Assembly: GCA_917880725.1 (NCBI GenBank)
Contig: OU862883.1
Coordinates: 23,545,005-23,609,004, forward strand
Origin: Selenia dentaria
Taxonomy: Eukaryota; Arthropoda; Insecta; Lepidoptera; Geometridae
Length of the DNA stretch: 64,000 bases
Direction of reading: 5' to 3'
This document shows, piece after piece, positions 1 to 11,620 of the stretch; positions within the stretch are counted from its first letter, which is position 1; every line of letters begins with the position of its first letter. Both the position numbers and the translations under genes were made by a program. The notes below the pieces were generated by a model. The model was not told the DNA's origin and searched no databases. It worked only from the letters and a program-made list of their open reading frames with translations.

Positions 1-615
1 TAATATGATAATTTAGTAATAATAAAAAATGGGGTATATATGTGAAATGACAAATGATAATAATTATTAATTGAATTGTGTATGAATGCATATGACTTGG
101 AAAGTTAGTCGAAATAAATGGTTTTGATTTGATTTAATTTGATATATATATAGTAGGATCAAACTACAACACTATGGTTCCCATGGCGCTGCGCTAAATA
201 AGTTGCGTACGTACTTATATAATCGGAGTCAAATTGTTTCACTAAATGTAGTACCTACATCCTAAAATCGCGACTGTAGAAATAGGGTTACCACAGGAAT
301 CAATATTAGTGCCAGTTTTATTCCTTTTATATGTTTCGATCTTGTCCATGCCATGCCTGATTGGACTTATGTTAATTATATAAAATAATTCCATAATTAA
401 AAATAAAAATAATATGTACTTAGAATTCTTTGCGAAAAAACAGGCGGAACAGGAATTTCATAGGTAAAGATAAAGACCTATTAATATTATATTAGTCTCC
501 TTTTTTACCCTTAACTATGCACTGTATTTTTTTCAAGTTTGTATTAGTAACTATGTAGTATGTCTAATCTGTACGACGATAACAGCGTTTTACGGATTTT
601 GTCTTTGCGCAGCGC
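1..615. other. AT-rich sequence, nothing recognised
   Basis: This stretch is AT-rich. I see no open frame with recognisable protein similarity, no RNA gene and no inverted-repeat element in it. Confidence 0.5.
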
Positions 616-941
616 CTTAAGAGGATTGCATAGCTAGTACTTTCCGTACTAAAAGAGAAAACTCTTTTCTACCTCTTAACATTGTCCGATTTCAGTGATT
701 TTTTTTCATGGAATCATCACATTGTTTACTATGCCCGTACGTTTTGATTTTTTCAGTATTTCAAAGTACTATACATTACCATTTTTAGAACTTAAAAAAA
801 CTGAAAAATTCAAAACGTACGGGCATAGTAAACAATGTGATTATTCCATGAAAAAAAATCACTGAAATCGGACAATGTTAAGAGGTAGAAAAGAGTTTTC
901 TCTTTTAGTATGGAAAGTACTAGGTATCCATTCCTCTTAAG
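616..941. mobile_element. Fold-back MITE with long terminal inverted repeats
   Basis: The two arms (about 616-757 and 800-941) are near-perfect inverted repeats of about 140 bp around a short AT-rich loop. Both ends read ttaagagg/cctcttaa, so a TTAA target site is possible, as in piggyBac-type elements. There is no coding capacity. Family assignment is inference; the fold-back structure is directly visible. Confidence 0.8.
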
Positions 942-1059
942 TACCAGTCATGCTTGTGAAGTATAAATGAACTTATACTAAATATTATAAATTATTATTA
1001 TATTATAGTGATTATAAATTCGAAAGTTCGTGAATGAGTGAGTATGCATATATAAACGA

Positions 1060-1510
1060 AATGGTAAACTGTGTGGTGGTGGCCAAACGGCTGGGCCAAT
1101 TTTAATGAAAACTGGTAGGGACGTAGATGAGGCGCTGGATTAACACATAGGATACTTTTCATCATCATCATTATCCATTACCACGCGGGTGAATAACCTT
1201 ATTATTCTTGGGCACAGCATAGACAAAATAACAAGATCTGCGGCGCATACCTCGAGATCGTAATGATGACTTATTAGTGTCCAAGAATATTAGGCTTTTT
1301 CACCCGCGTGGTGATATATCATGATGATGGTGAAAAGTAGCCTTTGTGCTATTTCAGACTATAATCTATCTCTGTGCCAAATTTCAACCAGATCCGATCA
1401 GCCGTTCTGCCGTGATTGAGTAACAAACATCCATCCATCCATATATCCATCAATCAATCTATTTAAACTTTCACATTTATAATATTAGTGGGATTAGTGG
1501 GATATATTAT
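1060..1510. mobile_element. Helitron-like (Lep1-type) repeat fragment
   Basis: It contains the 'accacgcgggtga' core near (ATC)n stretches and ends near 'tataatattagtgggatta', features I associate with Lep1-type lepidopteran Helitron-like repeats. The core occurs in both orientations (about 1180-1200 and 1300-1315), so an inverted pair or two fragments are present. There is no coding sequence. Confidence 0.5.
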
Positions 1511-1605
1511 TATGTATATTATACTATACTACTATTGTTACCGCAATCCCTCAGGAACTACTCGTTGAATCGAAATAAAAAACCATGAATTTCATATATG
1601 GGGGA

Positions 1606-1675
1606 GGGGGAGGCATATGTTCAGCAGTAGACGTCCTACGGCTGAGATGATGATAATTATTATTCATCATCATTA
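1606..1675 (+). mobile_element. RTE LINE 3' tail fragment
   Basis: The sequence 'ttcagcagtagacgtcctac' followed by 'ggctgagatgatgat' matches the 3' end of the RTE element ending at 12127. Only the last 50-70 bp are present, as expected for strong 5' truncation. Confidence 0.65.
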
Positions 1676-1990
1676 TCATTAGCAATATAATGGGAAAAAC
1701 CATTTTATTCTAAATTGTAATTAAGTATATAAGCTTTGGTAATTCCACAGCAATCTATCAAGTTGTTTTTTTCAATACTCTTGACCTCATCAGGTTATTC
1801 TCGTGCTATCAAAGTAAGATTATAAATTAATTGTTATCAATGCATTGTTGTATTTTTAAATATCGTTATAGCTATGTTTATTGCATACGAGTAGTAGATA
1901 ATGATATAAGAATATTTCGCTCATCATTAGGGTTCCGTGATCACTGTAAGAATTTAGCTTTGTCTATTCATCTGTGTATACATCTAAACA
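1676..1990. repeat. Dispersed repeat, inverted copy at 35337-35655
   Basis: This block is repeated in reverse complement at 35337-35655 (for example 'cttgacctcatcaggtt' here and its complement there). It contains the start of a small open frame (1831-2097) that is not conserved as protein and is not a gene. The copies have diverged moderately. It is probably a non-autonomous transposon; family unknown. Confidence 0.6.
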
Positions 1991-2095
1991 TATCAAAAAA
2001 AGTTTGTGATCACTTCTGCAAGCTGATATATATTTTTAAATTGAATTTAATCAACAGTTTATTAATAATCTTCCATTTTATTAATCTATACAGAT

Positions 2096-3715
2096 AAATA
2101 AAATGGAATTGTCTGTTTGTGATTCCAATTTAACATCTTTTCACTAAATATATATAAACGAAAAACGAAGGTATAAACGGTACTTACTTATATTATAAAA
2201 AAGGTCTCTGTCTGTCTCATCGATTACAGTCCCACCATCTTATCTGTTCAGGTGACAGTGTCGCTAGTGGAGAATATAGTATTGCAACCTTAGAAATTCT
2301 CCAAGAAAAAAGGAATCAAAACATTGGGCAGTCTTTCAAGCCACTCTTTAATCTGCAAATTCTACTTTTAAAATCCTACTAATATTATAAACGCGAAAGT
2401 TAGTAGGTATGTATGGATGTATGTAGTAGTTCCGATTTTGCCCACCTGAACAGATAAGTTGGTGGCACTATACTACGCAAAACAAAATGTAGACTGCCAG
2501 TGACCTTCTCCAACGAGTTGCGAAGAAAAATTGCTACTTATACCTACCTATTTTTTTTTTCCGCATTAAATCCTAATTCAACTGTATGTATATAATAATG
2601 TAAACTAATAAGGGACTGAGCATGACTAGAAGTTTAGACAAATTTTGTTCTATTAATTATTTATCGTGTTGTACTAAATAACCCGTAATAATTAATAATC
2701 CGACAAGGGCAATAATAAGTATAACACTCGCATACTCAGACGAATCTAATAATAAGGTTGTGCCTTTGAGTAGTTAAGAGCGGATATAGGAACGGACATA
2801 CATACTTCAACTTCAAACTTCAAACTTCAAACTTTATTGGGTAATAAGCACAGACCTTATATGGTCTGTGGTAATAAGTAACACAATTTGAAAATCTTAT
2901 ATATAACTTATATAAATTACATCAATGTTTTAAATGTACGATTTGTGTGTTGGCGTCCGGACAAGAAATTCTGTTTCCCGGATACCAACCTCTTCCCGCA
3001 ACAAGAACATTTTAATAGTTAGTAGTAGGTGTACTTAATTAATTTAATTACCGTTTGTTACATTCTACATATACGTTTGGTAAATGAGTGTTACAGATTC
3101 AGTAGTGGGTATCAATTATTAAGACAAGTATTGTGATATGATATTTACCCGGTTGAGAATATTTGGTAAACTGCTACCCACAACAAAACTCATTTTGTGA
3201 TAGAATGAACTTAGGTTTATACATACATTGAGGTTTTTGAGTAGCAGTTACTCGGTATTTACATAAAATTGTATGCTATGCATACTTATACTTTCATAGT
3301 TTTCATAGACAAAACAATAGATCAGTGAGGGTGACAAAGCCGGTAGTTACCCTAGAGAACCTTTATTACCCATTTTTACCGTTACATTCAGGGCCTACTC
3401 CAATATAGTAAGAATTATTAAAAATAAAATACAAATACCTATGTTAAACAAGAGGTTCACCGTTATCGGGTAAGTTTACTTCGCTAAAACGGTTCTTTAA
3501 ATTGTCCTCCGGTTAATTCATTGTCTACCAAATGCAATAAATGCCTTTCCGTATGCTGCTCGGCCACCATAGGTAGGTAAGTACTTAAAAACTCAAGAAA
3601 ACGAGAACGATCAAGAGTAGGTATAATTTGAACAGAAAATGTAGGTACTTACTCGTATTTATTATTATATTATAGGATGTACCTAGGTTACGGTCCTATA
3701 CGAATATATATATAT
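2096..3715. other. Non-coding, AT-rich; one LINE tail
   Basis: I see no gene. At about 2805-2870 there is an antisense LINE 3' tail: a (CTTCAAA)n simple repeat followed by 'ctttattgggtaataagcac'. The rest is AT-rich sequence without recognisable features. Confidence 0.45.
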
Positions 3716-5633
3716 AAGGTGCATTCGGGTAATTACGAATGGATTTTTGAAGAGTTAACAGGGTCTTTGTATTATCATCAATAAGTGCAGATTGATAGAT
3801 TTATTGTTACCTGCTTATATCACTTAGTCTGCTTGAATATATGGAGCATGGTTCTATGACCAATAATTAAGAATATATATCTTTGGTATCAATAACTAGA
3901 AGTGTTTGAAAAACATACAAATTTTCTTTTGTCAGAGTGCAATTCCGAATTATGTTCGGGTAATTCTGAATGACACTAAAAAAAGGGTTTTATCTAGTTA
4001 TGACTTAAAGAACATGTTTCTTTTTCATTCAGTTTTACCCTCGCGAAATTTATGCATCGGTTTTGGCCACTGGATGGTCTAAACATTGTACGAGTGATAT
4101 TTGTATTTCGGAATTACCCGATATGTAGCCTACGGTACTCAATCTTTTGCGATATAAATAGTAATATCTTAGGTGTTTTAAATAAAATAAACAATGAGAA
4201 AGTTTAAAGTTTATTCAAAATTAATCCAGATTCGACCACAAGACGTTACAAAGGTGCTACGAAAACACAAAATAGAATTAATGAGGCTGTAGAACATCGC
4301 ATAGGTACATGTTTTATGCTCTTATTACACATGAAACTATCATTATCAACATCAATATTATTATTTTATCAACAAGTTAAGGTACAGGTACAATATAAAC
4401 AATCTCAAAGGCCTAAAACACGACATTAAGAAGTAAAAATAACTAAAAATAATCACGTGAGACTGCAGAACATTGCGTAAAACTTACGTGTCTTAAAATA
4501 CGATTGCACAAAAATCCTTAATTATTAATATCAACAATATTCTTTTAGCAACAAGAAGTTAACAAAACGTAAAAAAAATATGAAGACTTAAATTCTAAAA
4601 CTTTGGGTATATATACGCTTGGTCTAAGTATTCGTGAGTCCATGCTGGCAATCTTATCACAGACTTTATACCTACATAGTTATGAATTGCGCCACATCGA
4701 TGTGTATCCTACCTATTTGAAACTGCATTGACTTCCAAAACTGCATTTTTTATGTCTTCTTCTGTATATTTTGATATTTTCTTTTTTACATATGTGTTTG
4801 GCATATTTAAGTAAAGTAAATCCGTAAGTACATTAGTTTTTACTTTTACATTAAATATGGACGCCTTTTGGAATGGAGAGTAGAAACCTGAAAAAATAAA
4901 TACGGAGTCAAAAACATTCACTGTTCATTTTCATAGTAAGTAGCCATAGCATATCACAAATTAAATACACGAAATTTTGAGTGTAAAAATCTGTCTAAAA
5001 CTTTATAACTGATGAACTACGAGAAACGCACTGCATCTTGCACAGATAAACTCTTAGCCAACAAAAAAAAAGAATAAATTCACAATGATCTGTAGCTAAT
5101 AAATACGTCCCACAGCTAGACATGCACGTGTTTCCTCACAGCTTTATTATGGCCACGTGAAAGTCATAGTCCATCCACCTCCCTTAGTAAGAACTTTGGG
5201 AACCACTGACTATCTCTATGAAAAATCAACATCGGGTAAATGCGAATGACAGATGATTCGGAATTACCCTCATCTGCTAATTCCGAAAAATAGAAAAAAA
5301 CATGAGTTAGATAGTTTGTAGCCTAATCTCAAGTGTAAAAAACGTCAAACCAGCGAACAAAGGAACAATCATTTTGATAACTTACCAAGTTTAGTAATTG
5401 TAGATCTTCGGGTAAATCCGATAGTCGAAAATAATTGCGAGTTCACAGTAGTTTACAAAAATGTAACGTGAGGACGCGCGTTCGCTCGTAGCAGTCTGAG
5501 GCAACTAACGGGGGGTAGCGTATTAAGATGGCCGCTAGGTGAATGTAGCCATAGCACGAAATGTTGCCGCGCTTGGCATAAAATTATAATTATTGGAATT
5601 ACCCGATTTTCGGAATAAGCCGAATGCACCTTA
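3716..5633 (-). mobile_element. pogo/Tigger-like DNA transposon relic
   Basis: The ends are the inverted repeats AAGGTGCATTCGG (3716) and CCGAATGCACCTT (ending 5633), flanked by TA-rich DNA consistent with a TA target. At least seven copies of a motif close to CGGGTAATTCCGAAT, in both orientations, lie near the ends (about 3726, 3957, 4108, 5232, 5256, 5408 and 5596). They could be transposase-binding repeats. The internal minus-strand fragment at 4709-4921 resembles the start of a pipsqueak-type helix-turn-helix, hence the pogo-like call. The element is 1.9 kb and has no complete transposase. Confidence 0.6.
4709..4921 (-). pseudogene. Transposase N-terminal exon remnant (psq-type HTH)
   Basis: The end of this 70-residue frame (residues about 41-62) reads MPNTYVKKKISKYTEEDIKN, which resembles the start of the pipsqueak-family DNA-binding domain that opens many pogo/jerky-like transposases. 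The preceding 40 residues are probably not coding. A plausible 5' splice site (AG|GTAGGA on the minus strand) follows within the last codons, but no downstream catalytic DDE exon can be found in the element. Interpreted as a broken transposase gene inside the 3716-5633 transposon. Confidence 0.45.
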
Positions 5634-6004
5634 TATATATTTATATATATATATATATTTATTTATTTATTTTTTATTGGTCAAATGCTACGAGCGCGCA
5701 TACGAGTAGGCATGATCTAACGGAGCGCGCTGTGTTTACAATTTTGCTGTGTGATACAGTGAGTAAAACTCGACTCCTTTAGTATGAGTGCGCACATTAT
5801 ACAGTTGATTATAATTAAAACTTGTGATATCATATGAAAACGGGTTATTATACTTCGTGTTTGAATACAATATGGCATAACACCCAGTTCAGAACAATGT
5901 ATAAGTATTCCACGGACTTAACTGTTGGTTGGGCAGTCATATTTCACAATAAACATCATGTGAATAATATAATTAAAGTTAAGTATAATATAAAGTAAGA
6001 ATAT

Positions 6005-7530
6005 ATTTTAATTATAACTTCTTATTTCCGAAGATTAGATTTACGACAGTGGAAAAAGTTATATTCATGGTAAGCAAATCCTCCGTGTCATCATAGTCTA
6101 GAATTTGTAAGAAAGATTTAGTTTTGGCTTTACAAATAGGTTTAGTATAATGATATAGGTGTAATATTTTTTTAAGCTTGTTATATAAGTATGGAGCTAA
6201 ATAACAATGATGAGTGTTCGTAAATTTTGTTCTGATTTTTTTCGATTTAACAGTTTTTATACGTCTATGTTTTCTATGTGCACATAATATGTCGAAAGGT
6301 GTTTTAGTGTGTTGGTATAGTATTATGTTCAGTTTATAAAGCTGCCTTACTGATAAGACTCTACATAGTTTGTACAACTCGGTAGTAGAGAAACGAGACC
6401 GTTTAAACATCATAACCTTGAGTGCGGAGCACTGTGCTCTTTCGAGAGGTAAAACGTGTGTCTTGAAGGCTCCTCCCCATGCCGTAATACCTACAGTACG
6501 ATATAATAGATTGACATAATGAGATGTAAATAATTTTAATTAAATTAGGACTTGTAGCAAACCGTTACCTCTTTAATATCCAAATCATCTTCCTGACTCG
6601 TTCTGTTAACATATTTATGTGGGATGACCAGGACAGTCGTTCATCTAAGATAACCCCTGGGTGTTTTAATTTGTGAATCTTTATCTAAAGAAAGACATTT
6701 ACAGGATTGAGAATCATTTGAGCAGTTATGCACTTTGATTTTGAGGTTTTGTAGAGGATCATCAGGCAGTCGTAATGATTGTGTCATTTGTTTGGTTTTA
6801 TTGACATTAAGAGTGAGGAGATTGTCCTTTACCCATTGGGATACCAATTTCATTCCATTTTCGGCAGCAGAAAAGACGTTCGACCAAGTATTTCCTTGAA
6901 ATACCAAAGCGGTGTCGTCTGCATAAGTGAAGATTTTTGCGTTGTTGATACTCATCTTGCACATGTCGTTTATATAGATAAGAAAGAGGCTAGGTCCTAA
7001 AATTGAGCCCTGAGGAACTCCAAAAGAAATACTTGCTACCTCACTAAGGTATTGTCCTATTTTTATCATCTGCGTTCTATTTGTAAGGTAATCTTTGAAG
7101 AGATTCAGACACTGTCCACGAATACCTATACGCTCCAACTTGCTGACAAGAATAGGGATCGATACGGTATCAAATGCTTTCGCTAGGTCGAGAAACATTG
7201 CTAAGCACTGCTAAGTTACTGTCTAGCGATTTAACTATTACGTCACAAAGATCAATTACCGCATTTTCAGTAGGTCTGCCGGATCTGAATCCATACTGTC
7301 CGTTAGCTAATAGGTCATACTCGTTAAGGTACTTTATTAATCTTATTTAAAAGTTTTTCGACAACCTTGGATAGTGCCGGTAGTACCGAGATTGGCCGAT
7401 AGTTATTTATACAGTTTTGGTCTCCACCTTTGTGAATTGGATAAACTATAGCCTTTTTGAAAGACAATGGAAACTTTCCCTGATCAATACAAATGTTAAA
7501 TAGTTTAACTAGTGAAGGTGACATGGGACT
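6005..7530 (-). mobile_element. Jockey/CR1-type LINE fragment
   Basis: Three minus-strand frames follow one another. 7324-7524 holds the fingers region of reverse transcriptase (KKAIVYPIHKGG, NNYRPISVLP). 6641-7198 holds the palm (FLDLAKAFDTV, GVPQGSILGPSLF, and YADDT, the catalytic motif). 6012-6413 holds a basic C-terminal tail with YKLCRVLSVRQLYKLNIIL. Frameshifts near 7200-7330 and 6420-6640 and the lack of an endonuclease show that it is a 5'-truncated dead copy. The exact clade needs a tree. Confidence 0.8.
6641..7198 (-). pseudogene. Reverse transcriptase palm fragment
   Basis: A 185-residue frame holds RT motifs A (FLDLAKAFDT, residues 2-11), B (GVPQGSILGP, about 60-69) and C (YADDT, about 91-95), then the thumb start (WVKDNLLTLNVNKTK). 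In a non-LTR element this domain copies the RNA at the nicked target. It is separated by frame breaks from the fingers (7324-7524) and the C-terminal tail (6012-6413), so it cannot act as it stands. Confidence 0.8.
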
Positions 7531-7700
7531 ATGGGATGGATGGGATAGGTTGACAAACGAGCAAGCGGCTCACCTGATGGTAACTGGTTACCGTCGCCCA
7601 CGGATATCCGTAATGCCAGATCGAGGCCTCGAGGATGCTAATTCGCGGCCGTCTCCGCAGTCACGTGATGTACGGCTTGGAGCCGTGGGGCCGAGCTGCA
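7530..7700. repeat. SINE-like repeat fragment
   Basis: The segment with 'gacaaacgagcaagcggctc' and 'cacctgatggtaactggt' resembles a very common lepidopteran short repeat. A diverged piece with 'cacctgatggtaagcgtcac' also occurs in the introns of the Ig2 modules. Small frames across it on both strands are not genes. Confidence 0.5.
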
Positions 7701-7834
7701 GACTATACATTTTAATAAAAAAAGCATTCAAAAAGTCCGACATTATATAGAATACAATGATGCTTGGAATACTCCACTTCTGGAAAGTTGTCATCTGCCA
7801 CCCATAAAATATAACAAATAGTAGTACGTAAGTA

Positions 7835-7905
7835 GAAATATTGTAAAAACCTATATGAAAAGAATGGCCCCGAGATTCTTGCCGTCCGGCAATGCCACCA
7901 CTTGA
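7835..7905 (+). mobile_element. LINE 3' UTR fragment
   Basis: It matches the 3' region of the LINE at 38351-39600 (shared 'agaatggccccgag' and 'ttcttgccg'). Only a short piece remains. The flanking sequence up to about 8300 shows nothing else recognisable. Confidence 0.45.
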
Positions 7906-8309
7906 GCAGCTTCTGCGGGTGAAGTATCCATATAAAAGTCGCCTTCTCGTAATCGTAACTCGTCTTTTTTCAGACGTCCCAAAGTCACAGTACGAATAAA
8001 GAACAAAAAAATTAAAGATAATTATAACATTTAGTTTTTAAACGTGAATTTTACTCCAATTCCAAACACACGTATGTCTCAAAAGTGACTCAAAACAGTG
8101 ATTCATTTTACTAGGTTAAACAAATGAAATTATAATTTTGATTTTTTGCTTACCACTGTAATGTCCAAACTGTCAGCTATACGATCATGTATTTTTTTAT
8201 GGAAAACAATTTTGTGTTAAATTAGGGCAGAAACAGTAAAAACTGAAGCGTTTTGATTTTTTTGTTCAGAAGTGTATAATAAAATACCCATTTTTTATTC
8301 ATTTTTATT

Positions 8310-9045
8310 CACGGATTTGTTATCCGGTCCTTTACAAAGGCATACGCTATAGCCAACACTTAGAGGCATGTTTGGTATAAAACATACAAAAGTGTATGAA
8401 AATAGAATTTTGGATGACGATGACATAGATTATCTATTACAAAATGGGTAAATGACAAGGCTATTGTCATGAACTTATAATTGATAAGGGAGATATAAGA
8501 CTATGGACGAGACTACGGCACCTGTCAATTTCAGTCTCATATAAAAATATTTAGGCAGGTGGTGACTTGACACCCACTAAACGGGCCCCCATAAGGGCCA
8601 CCGTCATCATCAATGGTGACAAAGGAGCAACGTTACTATGGGTGGCTAATGAGTGCTGCGGTTTCACTAGAGCGCTACTACCGGCGTTGTGCCCATTAAC
8701 ACTTTCAGCCTTGCTTTTTTTGTTACTTGCTCTTGCGTCTCCACCCCTGGACGCCCAATCAAGGCAGGCCGGGGTTCAGAGGTCTTATATAGCCCCAGGG
8801 AGAATCAGGGTCCACGGTGTCGCCACTCAGCAAGCCGGGGTTCAGGGGTCTCATGTAGCCCCAGGGAGAATCAGGGTCCACGGTGTCGCCACTCACCGAC
8901 GGCTCGTCACCAAGCCGCCACTGCGGTTTTATTGTTATTAAATTTTTTTCACGGATTTCATCCAGTCCTTTACAAAGGCATAAGTGATGTTGTAGCCAAC
9001 ACTTAGAGGCCTGTTTGGTATAAAAAAATACAAAATAGTACTTGT
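8310..9045. repeat. Direct-repeat-flanked block with a 66-bp tandem repeat
   Basis: A block of about 90 bp ('tcctttacaaaggcata', 'aacacttagaggc', 'tgtttggtataaaa') occurs at about 8327-8400 and again at about 8968-9030. Between them is GC-rich sequence with two copies of a 66-bp unit starting 8768 and 8834 ('agccccagggagaatcaggg'). Open frames here (8567-8941 and others) follow from the repeat and its high GC; none resembles a known protein. It may be the remnant of a LINE 5' region; that is a guess. Confidence 0.5.
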
Positions 9046-9143
9046 AAACACTTAAGGCCGTGGCGGTGCGGGCTTGGAATAGCACCCCCCCAACTCTACC
9101 CGTGGGTGCCGTAGAAGGCGGTTAAGGGATAACAAATCAGAAG

Positions 9144-9662
9144 GTGGGCAGCAGCACCTTCCCAGTCAAACTGCGCTCGCCAACCCGCCTGCCAAGCGTG
9201 GCGAGTATTGGCAAAATCCCCCCAATGACAGACACATTAGGAACCAGGCCCCCAGTCCCCGGCAGCCCCGCTATTCCTGGCTACGGTAGCGGCCACGGTA
9301 ACGGTGGGGCAGGGGGTGCTAAGAATCCCCGGCAGACGCCCGGCTACCACCCCCAACGACGTCGACTGGCCCTGGTGACACACAACATACGCACAATGAG
9401 GACAGACGAGAAGATATATGAGCTGGAAGAAGAAATGAGTAAGTTACACTGGGACATTGTGGGGTTATCTGAAGTCCGTAGAGTGGGTGAGGACACGATA
9501 ACCCTGAAATCAGGTAACCTTCTCTACTACCGGGAGGGCGACCAACAGTCCCAAGGTGGTGTCGGTTTTCTCGTCCACAAGTCCCTTACTAACAACATAG
9601 TTAAGATCGATAGCGTTTCCAATAGGGTCGTATACCTAATACTCAGAGTATCCAAACGATAA
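9144..9662 (+). pseudogene. RTE endonuclease, N-terminal half
   Basis: This 172-residue frame starts with a Pro/Gly-rich leader. From about residue 75 it is the N-terminal half of an AP-like endonuclease, with the THNIRTM segment (metal-site Asn) and GLSEVRR (catalytic Glu). Database hits to such frames are often labelled craniofacial development protein 2-like, a misnomer for RTE endonuclease. It ends at a premature stop; the domain resumes in another frame, and the catalytic His motif SDHR follows at about 9948. Confidence 0.8.
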
Positions 9663-9760
9663 TCGCTGAAGGTCATTCAGGTATACGCACCGACGAAGTC
9701 GCACCCGGATGATGAGGTGGAGGATATGTATGAGGACATTAGTCGGGCCATACATACTGG

Positions 9761-10849
9761 TTGGCCGACTTCCTGGAGAAAGAGGGACTCTTTATGATGA
9801 AATCTTTCTTTCAAAAGCCACCTCACAGGAAATGGACCTGGCTGAGTCCCGATGGTTCCACGAGAAATGAGATTGACTTCATTATGACCACCAAAAGGCA
9901 AATATTCACTTATGTCTCTGTGATCAACAGGGTTAAAACCGGTAGTGATCACCGAATGGTAAGAGGCACGGTGAATATTAATGTCAAACTTGAGAGGTCT
10001 CGTCTGATGAAGTCTACGCTCCGACCCACTCATGACCGTATTCAAGACCCCGAGAGCTTTCAACTTGAGCTATCCAATTGCTTCGATTGCCTTGAGAACA
10101 TCGCTTCAGTGGACGAGATCAATAACAGGTTAGTAGAAACTGTCCATTCAGTGGGTTCCAAGTACTTTAAACCCCACCGTACAGATAGGCCACAGAAACT
10201 CTCCAACGATACCCTCGACCTCATGGCTGAACGACGCTCATTGAAACTGCAGTCTTTGGATGATGCTGAAGCATATAGGGTGCTCAATAGACGAATATGG
10301 AAGTCCTTGCGACACGACATACGGATCTTTAATACAAACCGTATTAAAGAGACGATAGAGCGGAAAAAAGGCTCCAAAGTGTTTGCGAGAGACATGTCTA
10401 TTGGGCAAAGCCAGTTGACGAAGAGAGAAGACGGCAGTGTAGCGTCGACCAAAGCAGAAGTATTAGGAGAGGTAGAGAGTTTCTACGGACAGCTATACAC
10501 CTCGGTCGCTAAACCTGTTAGCAGCTCGGTCAAAGACCCAAGAGCCAAGCTGACCCGACACTATACCGAAGATATCCCGGACATCAGCCTGTACGAGATT
10601 AGAATGGCCTTGAAACAGGTTAAGAACAACAAGGCGCCTGGTGATGACGGTATCACATCTGAGCTTTCGAAAGCGGGTGGAACACCGGTACTTAAAGTCC
10701 TTCAGAAGCTCTTTAATACCGTCTTACTCGAAGGTTCAACGCCAGAAGCATGGAACAAAAGCGTGGTGGTGCTGTTCTTCAATAAAGGTGACAACACTTT
10801 ACCTAAAAATTACAGACCCATCTCGCTTTTGAGCCATGAGCCATTATAA
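9761..10849 (+). pseudogene. RTE endonuclease C-terminus and RT fingers
   Basis: A 362-residue frame. Residues about 20-70 finish the endonuclease (WTWLSPDGSTRNEIDFIM, GSDHRMVR). A charged linker follows. The reverse transcriptase then opens (MALKQVKNNKAPGDDGIT, AWNKSVVVLFFNKGD, LPKNYRPISLL). The frame is lost at the end and RT continues at 10997. Confidence 0.85.
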
Positions 10850-10996
10850 GCTGTTTTCGAAGGTCATAACGAACCGTCTCAGTCGCAGGTTTGATGAATT
10901 CCAGCCTCCGGAACAAGCCAGTTTCCAAAAAGGCTATAGTACCATAGACCACATCCACACGCTACGCAAGTTATACAGAAGACCGAAGAGTATAAC

Positions 10997-11620
10997 TTGC
11001 CTCTTTGTTTAGCGTTTGTGGACTATGAGAAAGCCTTTGATTCGATCGAGACGTGGGCAGTGCTTGAGTCTCTCCAGCGGTGCCGTATTGACTATCGGTA
11101 TATTGAAGTGCTGAAGTGTTTGTACCAACGCCTACATGTCAGTCCGAGTACAGGAGCAGAGTTCGAAGGCAATTCCATTGCAAAGAGGCGTAAGACAGGG
11201 AGACGTTATATCTCCGAAACTGTTCACCGCTACATTGGAAGACGCCTTCAAGCTTCTGGAATGGCCCTTGCCATTGGCATCAATATTAACGGCGAATACA
11301 TCACTCACCTTCGATTTGCCGACGATATTGTAGTCATGGCAGAATCCATGGAAGACCTCAGTACAATGCTCGAAGGCCTCCATCGAGTTTCCCAACGGGT
11401 AGGTCTTAAGATGAACATGGACAAGACGAAAATTATGTCTAATGCCCATGTTGTACCTACCCCAATATCAGTTGGGAACTCAGTTCTCGAAGTTGTTGAC
11501 GAGTACATCTACCAGGGACAGACAGTCAAACTAGGCAGGTCCAACTTCGAGAAAGAGGTCAATCGTCGAATCCAACTCGGCTGGGCAGCGTTCCGGAAAC
11601 TTCGCGAAGTCTTCTCATAA
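10997..11620 (+). pseudogene. RTE reverse transcriptase palm
   Basis: A 207-residue frame with motif A (LAFVDYEKAFDS, residues 4-15), motif C (RFADDIVVM, about 100-108) and thumb start (VGLKMNMDKTKIM). The region around motif B is disrupted by a frameshift: the matching QGDVISPKLF sequence is in another frame (11136-11333). The C-terminal part continues at 11660 after a stop at about 11618. Confidence 0.85.

Noticed and set aside
9144..9662. Host gene of the craniofacial development protein 2 type
   Set aside because: The sequence is the endonuclease of an RTE LINE, continuous with RT pieces and bounded by a target-site duplication.
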